Shown: positions 1 to 5,376 of the stretch, in pieces
Position numbering within the stretch: position 1 is the first letter of the stretch
Layout of the letters: the number at the start of each line of letters is the position of its first letter
From: an uncultured Eubacterium sp.
Lineage (GTDB): Bacteria > Bacillota > Clostridia > Lachnospirales > Lachnospiraceae
Direction: 5' to 3'
Assembly (NCBI GenBank): GCA_947573465.1
Contig: CANPET010000058.1
Location: 1-9,009 of the forward strand
Length of the DNA stretch: 9,009 bases
Position numbers and translations under genes: made by a program
Notes under the pieces: model-generated
Seen by the model: the letters and a program-made list of their open reading frames with translations, nothing else
Told to the model about the DNA's origin: nothing
Database searches by the model: none

Positions 1-341
1 TTTCTGCAAATATGATATGAAATTACGGGAATAAAACTTATGATTAACATATTAAATGAAATCATGGCTTTATACATAAGAACAGGATTATTTTTGAAAA
101 TTAGATATAGAGGAAGGTATAGTGCAGAAAAACCATATTTATAGTAGAATCCTCCCATAGTCTGAACACATAAGGACCAATCATCACCAGCCATAAATGC
201 AGTGTTTGCCACTGTTCCTACTTCATCTAGCACATATGGTAAAGATAATCTGGTTCCGAAAATTACAGTAGTAATTGCAAAAACAAAATATATTAGTACT
301 TTTATTTTCCTATCAGAAATATTTGCGAATGCAGTTTTCAT
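1..341 (-). CDS. Multi-pass membrane protein, possibly GT-C-type glycosyltransferase (partial, 5' end only)
   Basis: The first 113 codons are visible and the rest lies beyond the left edge. The ATG at 341 is preceded by AAGGAAA (about 8 bases away) and lies 34 bases after the stop of the dehydrogenase gene, so the two are probably cotranscribed. The N-terminus has a short basic stretch (residues 11-14), a first hydrophobic segment (about 15-31), then a loop with the acidic pair D39-E40 and aromatic/Gly-rich residues (GDDW 52-55, GGFYYKYG 63-70). Further hydrophobic segments follow at about 71-82 and 93-110. An acidic residue just after the first membrane helix is typical of polyprenyl-phosphate-sugar-using GT-C enzymes (ArnT/PMT-like). 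With UDP-glucose dehydrogenase next door, a role in surface polysaccharide or glycolipid assembly is plausible but inferred. It could also be another polysaccharide membrane protein. The reading frame is solid; the function is uncertain. Confidence 0.75.
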   Translation of the reverse strand, partial: MKTAFANISDRKIKVLIYFVFAITTVIFGTRLSLPYVLDEVGTVANTAFMAGDDWSLCVQTMGGFYYKYGFSALYLPLYLIFKNNPVLMYKAMISFNMLIISFIPVISYHICR

Positions 342-375
342 TTTATTAGTTTTCCTTTCTCGAATGGTTTGGTAA

Positions 376-1575
376 TTAGTCTCTGGAATAAATATCAGTG
401 GTGTAAACTTTATCTGATACATCATTTAAGTCTTCATGAAATCTATTTGCTAAAATAACATCCGATGAATTCTTAAAAGTTTCAAGATCGTTAACAACAG
501 GGATATTATTATAAGTATCATCTTTTAAGATTGGCTCGTAAATTACAAGTTTAGTGCCGCTTGCAATGAGTTTATCCATAATATCCCACACAGCTGACGC
601 TCTAAAATTATCAGAGTTTGCTTTCATAGTCAATCTATAGATTCCCACAACATTAGGATTATATTCTTTAATTTTACTTACAACATAATTTTTTCTTGTA
701 TCATTACTATGAACAATTGCTTCAATAATATTATTTGGAACATGTTTATCAGTGTAATTTGCAAGCAACTGTTTTGTATCCTTTGGAAGACAATAACCAC
801 CATATCCTAAAGAAGGATTATTATAATGATTACCGATTCTAGGGTCTAAGCACATACCATTGATAATAGCTTCCGAATTGAGATTGTTTTCCTGAGCATA
901 GGTATCTAATTCATTAAAATATGATACACGGAGTGCTAAATATGTGTTGGAAAATAATTTTACAGCTTCGGCTTCTGTGTATGGCATAACAAGCGAAGTA
1001 ATATCCTCTTTGATTGCTCCCTGTTTTAATAAGGAAGCAAAATCTTTCGCTTTTTCTACAAGAGTATCATTTGCTAAATCTGTACCCACAATAATTCTGG
1101 AAGGGTATAAGTTATCATATAAAGCCTTTCCTTCTCTTAAAAATTCAGGTGAGAACAATATATTATCTAAATTATATTTTGCCTTTATTTTTTGTGTGTA
1201 TCCTACCGGAATAGTAGATTTAATGACAATAGTGGCATTACTGCCTAATTCTAAAATTTCTTCAATGACGCATTCAATGGAAGAGGTGTCAAAATGATTT
1301 GTTTCAGAGTCATAGTTTGTAGGCGTGGAAATGACAATAAAATCAGCATCCATGAAAGCTTCTTTATAATTTGTTGTACCGCGCAGATTGAGTTTCTTAT
1401 TTTTTAAATAATCAATAATGTAATCGTCAGTTAAAGGCGAAATATGGTTATTTATCATATCAATCTTTTCTTCATTAATATCAAAAGCGATTACTTCATT
1501 ATTTAAAGATAACAAAATAGCATTTGATAAGCCGACATAACCTGTGCCAGCTACAGTAATTTTCATTTTTTTCAT
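376..1575 (-). CDS. ugd: UDP-glucose 6-dehydrogenase, short HasB type
   Basis: Oxidises UDP-glucose to UDP-glucuronate with two NAD+ in the cytoplasm, supplying precursor for capsule or exopolysaccharide. With the start at 1575 the protein has 399 residues, close to streptococcal HasB (about 402), which it resembles along its whole length. Visible landmarks (this numbering): Rossmann motif GTGYVGL at 10-16, the STPTNY stretch near 83-88, SPEFLRE near 142-148 followed by ALYDNLYPSRI, the central helix EAVKLFSNTYLALRVSYFNELDTYA with catalytic Lys206, and the active-site motif YGGYCLPKDT with nucleophile Cys262 and Asp266. Start choice: an in-frame TTG at 1581 directly abuts AGAGG, whereas the ATG at 1575 has AGAGG six bases upstream; a further ATG at 1566 is less well spaced. 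It leads the minus-strand pair with the membrane protein gene. Family assignment is certain; the polysaccharide it serves is unknown. Confidence 0.96.
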   Translation of the reverse strand: MKKMKITVAGTGYVGLSNAILLSLNNEVIAFDINEEKIDMINNHISPLTDDYIIDYLKNKKLNLRGTTNYKEAFMDADFIVISTPTNYDSETNHFDTSSIECVIEEILELGSNATIVIKSTIPVGYTQKIKAKYNLDNILFSPEFLREGKALYDNLYPSRIIVGTDLANDTLVEKAKDFASLLKQGAIKEDITSLVMPYTEAEAVKLFSNTYLALRVSYFNELDTYAQENNLNSEAIINGMCLDPRIGNHYNNPSLGYGGYCLPKDTKQLLANYTDKHVPNNIIEAIVHSNDTRKNYVVSKIKEYNPNVVGIYRLTMKANSDNFRASAVWDIMDKLIASGTKLVIYEPILKDDTYNNIPVVNDLETFKNSSDVILANRFHEDLNDVSDKVYTTDIYSRD

Positions 1576-1656
1576 ATCCAACCTCTCATTTCTAGATAAA
1601 AATAATAATATATATAATGTAAAAATTATAAAAATACAAAACGTATAATATAAATG

Positions 1657-1676
1657 TTATAACCTATAAGTTATAA
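1657..1676. repeat. Near-perfect 20-bp AT-rich palindrome
   Basis: Arms TTATAAC and GTTATAA flank a CTATAA centre; 9 of the 10 possible symmetric pairs match. The string AGTTATAAT at its right end recurs at 1698-1706, 29 bases downstream in the same orientation. It could be a regulator operator in the divergent promoter region, but such palindromes arise easily in very AT-rich DNA. Confidence 0.4.
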
Positions 1677-1780
1677 TGCACCTCAAAAGTATATATCAGT
1701 TATAATTAAAAGTCAAATTGTATTTCCTATAGAATAAAAATACGAAAAGTATTATTTAATTAGTAATATTCCCAATTTAA

Positions 1781-1809
1781 TTGATTTTTAGAACAATATT
1801 TTGTAAGAT
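1781..1809 (+). promoter_or_regulatory. Candidate sigma-A promoter for gatCAB
   Basis: TTGATT (1781-1786) and TAAGAT (1804-1809) are separated by 17 bases, giving a predicted start near 1816 and a leader of about 50 bases before gatC. The -35 box matches the consensus at four of six positions and the -10 box is moderate. Other AT-rich hexamers nearby prevent certainty. Confidence 0.4.
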
Positions 1810-1829
1810 ATAGACTAAGTGTGAAATGT

Positions 1830-1847
1830 TGCCATTTTATCATGGCA
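1830..1847 (+). repeat. Small inverted repeat just upstream of the gatC ribosome binding site
   Basis: Perfect 6-bp arms TGCCAT and ATGGCA are separated by TTTATC and end 9 bases before the AAGGAGGT site of gatC. It may form a small hairpin in the leader mRNA or be an operator half-site pair downstream of the promoter. No T tract follows, so it is not a terminator. Confidence 0.35.
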
Positions 1848-1868
1848 TTATTATAGAAGGAGGTCATT

Positions 1869-2162
1869 ATGGCTAACGTTATTTCAGATGAAACGATTGA
1901 GTATGTGGGCATTTTAGCAAAACTGGAATTGTCTGATGAAGAAAAAGAAAAAGCAAAAGAAGATATGGGTAAAATGCTTGATTATATTGATAAGTTAAAT
2001 GAACTTGATACAAGTGAAGTAGAACCTATGAGTCATGTATTTCCCGTAAACAATGTATTTCGTGAGGATGTTGTAACCAATGGAGATGATAGAGAGAATA
2101 TATTAAAGAATGCACCAGAAGAAAAAGATGGTGCTTTTGTAGTTCCTAAAACTTTTGAATGA
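1869..2162 (+). CDS. gatC: Glutamyl/aspartyl-tRNA amidotransferase subunit C
   Basis: Small non-catalytic subunit of GatCAB, which stabilises GatA and wraps the GatA-GatB interface in the cytoplasmic complex. The 97-residue length matches the usual 95-100. The sequence shows the family pattern: an N-terminal helix with ISDETIEYVGILAKLELSDEE, a long charged helix containing KMLDYIDKLNELDTSEVEP, the MSHVFPVNNVFREDVV segment, and a C-terminal KDGAFVVPK tail. A perfect AAGGAGGT site sits five bases before the ATG. gatC is first in the gatC-gatA-gatB order, the common Firmicutes arrangement. A 99-base spacer containing two hairpins separates it from gatA, which is longer than the 11-base gap between gatA and gatB. 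The assignment is secure. Confidence 0.97.
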   Translation: MANVISDETIEYVGILAKLELSDEEKEKAKEDMGKMLDYIDKLNELDTSEVEPMSHVFPVNNVFREDVVTNGDDRENILKNAPEEKDGAFVVPKTFE

Positions 2163-2163
2163 T

Positions 2164-2190
2164 GTAACCAATTGCGAAGCAATTGATTAC
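2164..2190 (+). repeat. Hairpin with GAA triloop in the gatC-gatA spacer
   Basis: The arms CAATTGC (2169-2175) and GCAATTG (2179-2185) close a GAA triloop. After one C/A mismatch they are extended by GTAA paired with TTAC, giving 11 base pairs that begin one base after the gatC stop codon. The core GCGAAGC is the sequence known to form a very stable DNA mini-hairpin. There is no T tract, so it is not an ordinary terminator. It may be an mRNA processing or stability element, or a remnant of a dispersed intergenic repeat. Confidence 0.6.
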
Positions 2191-2194
2191 CTGC

Positions 2195-2232
2195 TTGCAC
2201 ACCTGTACGCAGTGCATTGGAATGGTGTGCAA
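2195..2232 (+). repeat. Second hairpin in the gatC-gatA spacer
   Basis: A perfect 9-bp stem, TTGCACACC (2195-2203) with GGTGTGCAA (2224-2232), encloses a 20-base loop. It starts four bases after the first hairpin and ends 17 bases before the gatA ribosome binding site, which stays unpaired. Together the two hairpins occupy most of the spacer. Its function is unknown. Confidence 0.55.
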
Positions 2233-2261
2233 TACCTATTGTAAATGATGGAGGAGATTTA

Positions 2262-3734
2262 ATGAACTTAATGAGTTTAACAGCTGTAGAACTTGGAAAG
2301 AAGATTAAGAGCGGCGAAGTGAAAGTAAAAGAGGCTGTTCTTGATGCTTTTGCACAGATTGAAGCAGTTGAAAAAGATATTAACAGTTATGTAACAGTAT
2401 TAGAAAAAGAAAAGGTATTGGCAAAGGCAGAAGAAGTCCAGGCAAAGATTGATGCAGGAGAACTGGACAGCCCTTTAGCCGGAGTGCCAGTGGCAATTAA
2501 GGATAATATGTGTACAGAAGGAGTTTTGACTACTTGTAGTTCCAAGATACTTTCTAACTTTAATCCAACATACACAGCAGAGGCAGTGTTGAATCTTGAA
2601 AAAGCAGGCGCTATTATAATAGGAAAGACAAACATGGATGAGTTTGCTATGGGAAGTACAACGGAGACATCTTATTATGGCGAAACGAAAAATCCTTGGA
2701 ATACAGAGCATGTACCTGGTGGTTCATCAGGTGGTAGTTGTGCAGCAGTTGCAGCAGAAGAATGTTCTTACGCATTAGGTTCCGATACGGGTGGATCAAT
2801 CAGACAGCCTAGCTCATTTTGTGGTGTGACAGGAATTAAACCAACTTATGGTACGGTGTCACGATATGGATTGATTGCATATGGTTCTTCTCTTGACCAG
2901 ATTGGACCGGTGGCAAAAGACGTTACAGACTGTGCGACAATTTTAGAGACGATTGCAAGTTATGATCCGAAGGATTCTACATCCGTTCAGAGAGAATCAT
3001 ATGATTTCACATCAGCTTTGGTAGATGATGTAAAGGGAATGAAGATTGGTGTTCCAAAGGGATATTTTGGTGAAGGTCTGGATCAGGAAGTAAAAGATGC
3101 TATTTTAAAAGCAGTAAAGGTACTGGAAGAAAAAGGCGCTATTGTAGAAGAATTCGACCTTGAACTGATAGATTACGCCATTCCTGCATATTATGTAATT
3201 GCAGCGGCAGAGGCTAGTTCAAACCTTGCCAGATTTGAGGGAGTAAAATATGGTTATCGTACTTCTGAATACAGAGATTTGCACAATATGTACAAGAAAA
3301 CCCGCTCTGAAGGATTTGGAGAGGAAGTTAAGAGACGTATCATGTTAGGTTCTTTTGTACTTAGTTCAGGATATTATGATGCTTATTACTTAAAAGCACT
3401 TCGAACAAAGGCATTAATTAAAAAGGCATTTGATGAGGCTTTTGCAAAATATGATGTGATTATCGGACCGGCTGCACCGACGACGGCTCCAAAGCTTGGA
3501 GAGAGTTTGTCTGACCCAATTCAAATGTATTTAGGTGATATTTATACGATTTCTGTAAATCTGGCAGGACTGCCGGGAATCAGTGTACCATGTGGTGTGG
3601 ATTCTAAAGGATTACCGATTGGAATGCAGATTATCGGAGATTGTTTTAAAGAAAATAATATTATTCAGATGGCTTACGCATATGAACAGTCAAGAGACTA
3701 TGAAAGATGCAGTATAGCAAAAGAAAGAGATTAG
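2262..3734 (+). CDS. gatA: Glutamyl/aspartyl-tRNA amidotransferase subunit A (amidase)
   Basis: Catalytic glutaminase subunit of GatCAB. It releases ammonia from glutamine, which passes to GatB to amidate Glu-tRNA(Gln) or Asp-tRNA(Asn). The start at 2262 follows GGAGGAG by five bases and gives 490 residues, near the usual 480-490; an in-frame TTG at 2217 has no ribosome site and lies in a hairpin loop. The amidase-signature Ser-cisSer-Lys triad is intact: Lys80 in VPVAIKDN, Ser155 in GGSSGGS and Ser179 in SDTGGSIRQP, each one position beyond the S. aureus residues Lys79, Ser154 and Ser178. The C-terminal part carries the conserved YLGDIYTISVNLAGLPGISVPCG and GLPIGMQIIG motifs. The stop codon overlaps the first base of the gatB ribosome site, so translation is probably coupled. 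The assignment is secure. Confidence 0.97.
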   Translation: MNLMSLTAVELGKKIKSGEVKVKEAVLDAFAQIEAVEKDINSYVTVLEKEKVLAKAEEVQAKIDAGELDSPLAGVPVAIKDNMCTEGVLTTCSSKILSNFNPTYTAEAVLNLEKAGAIIIGKTNMDEFAMGSTTETSYYGETKNPWNTEHVPGGSSGGSCAAVAAEECSYALGSDTGGSIRQPSSFCGVTGIKPTYGTVSRYGLIAYGSSLDQIGPVAKDVTDCATILETIASYDPKDSTSVQRESYDFTSALVDDVKGMKIGVPKGYFGEGLDQEVKDAILKAVKVLEEKGAIVEEFDLELIDYAIPAYYVIAAAEASSNLARFEGVKYGYRTSEYRDLHNMYKKTRSEGFGEEVKRRIMLGSFVLSSGYYDAYYLKALRTKALIKKAFDEAFAKYDVIIGPAAPTTAPKLGESLSDPIQMYLGDIYTISVNLAGLPGISVPCGVDSKGLPIGMQIIGDCFKENNIIQMAYAYEQSRDYERCSIAKERD

Positions 3735-3745
3735 GAGGAGCAGTC

Positions 3746-5179
3746 ATGGAAAAAGTATATGAAACCGTCATTGGACTAGAAGTCCATGTAGAGCTGGCAA
3801 CAAAGACAAAAATATTCTGCTCCTGTTCAACAGAGTTTGGTGGAGCACCAAATACACATACTTGTCCAGTATGTACAGGTATGCCTGGTTCACTACCTGT
3901 ATTGAACAAACAAGTAGTAGAGTACGCTATGGCAGTAGGACTTGCTACCAATTGTGATATTACACGCAATGGAAAGTTTGACAGAAAGAATTATTTCTAT
4001 CCGGATAATCCACAGAACTATCAGATTTCACAGTTGTATAAACCTATTTGTACGAATGGATACGTTGAAATCAAAGGGGATGATGGAGAAAAGAAACAGG
4101 TACGCATTCATGAGATTCATATGGAAGAGGATGCAGGAAAGTTAATTCATGATGATTTTTATGATTGTTCTTTGGTAGATTTGAACCGTTCCGGTGTACC
4201 ATTGATTGAGATTGTATCAGAACCGGATATGAGAAGTGCTGACGAAGTTGTGGCATATCTTGAAAAGTTACGTCTGATTATACAGTATCTTGGTGCATCT
4301 GACTGTAAGTTGAATGAGGGTTCTATGAGAGCTGATGTAAATCTTTCTGTGAGAGAGGTTGGCGCAAGTGAGTTTGGTACAAGAACAGAAATGAAGAATC
4401 TGAATTCATTTAAGGCGATTGCACGTGCGATTGAGAACGAGAGAGAGAGACAGATAGATTTAATTGAGGCAGGTAAGGAAGTCGTTCAGGAAACTAGACG
4501 CTGGGATGACGCAAAGGAATATTCTTATGCAATGCGTTCTAAGGAAGATGCTCAGGACTACAGATATTTCCCTGATCCTGACTTAGTTCCGGTGATTATC
4601 AGTGAAGAGTGGTTAGAGGAAGTGAAGTCGAAAGAGCCGGAATTTCGAGATGAAAAGATGGCTAGATATATGGAAGAGTTTGAACTTCCAGAATATGATG
4701 CAGATATTATTACGTTATATAAACCATTGGCAGATTTGTTTGAAGAGACAGTGGCTTTGGGTAATAAACCAAAAGAGGTCAGCAACTGGATTATGGGTGA
4801 GACAATGCGTCTGTGCAAAGAGGAAAGCATTGACCCGGATCAGATTAAATTTTCAGCTGAAAATCTTTCAAAACTGATTAAACTGATTGAAGACAGCGTA
4901 ATTAACCGTGGTGCTGCCAAAGAAGTATTTGAAGAAATGTTTAAATCAGATATTGATCCGGAGACATATGTTGAAGAACACGGAATGAAACAGGATAATG
5001 ATGAGGACGCACTTCGTGAAATCGTAAAGAAAGTCATTGAAGAAAATCCGAAGGCAGTAGAAGATGTCCGTTCCGGTAAGGGTAAGGCAATTGGTGCTTT
5101 GGTAGGACAGACAATGAAAGCAACTCAGGGAAAAGCAAATCCGGGAGTAGTAAATAAATTATTGAAAGAAATGATATAG
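3746..5179 (+). CDS. gatB: Glutamyl/aspartyl-tRNA amidotransferase subunit B
   Basis: tRNA-binding and kinase/transamidase subunit of GatCAB. It phosphorylates the side chain of mischarged Glu or Asp on the tRNA and replaces the phosphate with ammonia delivered from GatA. The chosen ATG gives 477 residues (family about 475) and follows GGAGG by seven bases; upstream in-frame codons lack a ribosome site. The cradle domain begins YETVIGLEVHVEL and has zinc-type cysteines C25, C27, C40 and C43, then GKFDRKNYFYPDNPQNYQISQ (76-96), HMEEDAGKL (125-133), DLNRSGVPLIEIVSEPD (145-161), EGSMRADVNLSVR (191-203), TRRWD (250-254) and YRYFPDPDL (272-280). A helical YqeY-like tRNA-recognition tail fills roughly residues 330-477, ending GKGKAIGALVGQTMKATQGKANP. 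It is the last gene of the gat operon, followed by a terminator. GatCAB implies that GlnRS and/or AsnRS is absent or supplemented; which one cannot be seen here. Confidence 0.97.
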   Translation: MEKVYETVIGLEVHVELATKTKIFCSCSTEFGGAPNTHTCPVCTGMPGSLPVLNKQVVEYAMAVGLATNCDITRNGKFDRKNYFYPDNPQNYQISQLYKPICTNGYVEIKGDDGEKKQVRIHEIHMEEDAGKLIHDDFYDCSLVDLNRSGVPLIEIVSEPDMRSADEVVAYLEKLRLIIQYLGASDCKLNEGSMRADVNLSVREVGASEFGTRTEMKNLNSFKAIARAIENERERQIDLIEAGKEVVQETRRWDDAKEYSYAMRSKEDAQDYRYFPDPDLVPVIISEEWLEEVKSKEPEFRDEKMARYMEEFELPEYDADIITLYKPLADLFEETVALGNKPKEVSNWIMGETMRLCKEESIDPDQIKFSAENLSKLIKLIEDSVINRGAAKEVFEEMFKSDIDPETYVEEHGMKQDNDEDALREIVKKVIEENPKAVEDVRSGKGKAIGALVGQTMKATQGKANPGVVNKLLKEMI

Positions 5180-5191
5180 TAATACACTATG

Positions 5192-5231
5192 AAAGAGAAA
5201 ATCCGTGTTGATTTTCTCTTTTCTTCGTTTT
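5192..5231 (+). terminator. Intrinsic terminator of the gatCAB operon
   Basis: A perfect 12-bp stem, AAAGAGAAAATC (5192-5203) with GATTTTCTCTTT (5210-5221), closes a CGTGTT loop 12 bases after the gatB stop. The T-rich run TTTTCTTCGTTTT follows. The stem is AT-rich and the T run is interrupted, so efficiency may be partial. The 3' half of the hairpin also contains the -35 box of the purF promoter. Confidence 0.75.
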
Positions 5232-5236
5232 ATAAT
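5208..5236 (+). promoter_or_regulatory. Sigma-A promoter for purF
   Basis: TTGATT (5208-5213), exactly 17 bases, then a perfect TATAAT (5231-5236) is the best promoter match in the window. Predicted initiation near 5243 gives a purF leader of about 134 bases. The -35 element overlaps the loop and 3' arm of the gat terminator, so terminator and promoter share DNA. No purine riboswitch consensus is visible in the leader. Confidence 0.65.
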
Positions 5237-5298
5237 GAACCCGTAGTATGTTTTCAAAGCGTATTACAATAGGAGAATAAACTGAAAAATATGAAAAT

Positions 5299-5357
5299 AA
5301 GGTTGAGGAATTGACCTTGGAATCTGTACTCCCCTCATTTTAGTACAAGTATTCCAA
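5299..5357 (+). ncRNA. Structured purF 5' leader: two abutting hairpins
   Basis: Hairpin 1 (5299-5318) pairs AAGGUUGA with UUGACCUU around a GGAA (GNRA) tetraloop: eight pairs, including a tandem U-G/G-U. Hairpin 2 (5317-5357) pairs TTGGAAT (5317-5323) with ATTCCAA (5351-5357), then TGTACT (5325-5330) with AGTACA (5342-5347) around an 11-base C/T-rich loop. The two share bases 5317-5318, so they compete at those pairs or stack end to end. The structure ends eight bases before the purF ribosome site AGGAGA (5365-5370), and no T tract follows. If it regulates, it would act on translation or mRNA stability rather than by simple termination. It matches no riboswitch class I recognise. Confidence 0.45.
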
Positions 5358-5376
5358 AAGAGTTAGGAGATTAAAA

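Larger units (their letters stand above)
1576..1868. promoter_or_regulatory. AT-rich divergent intergenic region between ugd and gatC
   Basis: These 293 bases separate the minus-strand polysaccharide genes from the plus-strand gat operon. The region is extremely AT-rich, with many TATAAT-like hexamers on both strands, and no coding frame is visible. It must hold the promoter of ugd (reading left) and of gatC (reading right). For ugd, TTGTAT followed after 17 bases by TATATA on the minus strand (about 1609-1637) is one possibility, but base composition makes any single choice weak. The palindrome, gatC promoter and small inverted repeat are listed separately. Confidence 0.6.

Noticed and set aside
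944..1297. 117-codon open frame on the plus strand, opposite ugd
   Set aside because: It is antisense to a clearly conserved gene and has no ribosome site or recognisable protein features.
1576..1581. TTG start for the ugd product
   Set aside because: AGAGG directly abuts the TTG, leaving no spacing; the ATG at 1575 is correctly spaced.
2217..2261. In-frame TTG start giving gatA a 15-residue N-terminal extension
   Set aside because: No ribosome site precedes it, it lies in the loop and 3' arm of a hairpin, and the ATG at 2262 has a perfectly placed GGAGGAG and the family-typical length.
3707..3745. Upstream ATG for gatB overlapping the end of gatA
   Set aside because: No ribosome site; the extra residues are unlike GatB. 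The ATG at 3746 follows GGAGG by seven bases and begins with the conserved YETVIGLEVH.
5237..5376. Purine (guanine/adenine) riboswitch or T-box in the purF leader
   Set aside because: No purine-riboswitch junction consensus, T-box motif or antiterminator is visible; only the two hairpins described.
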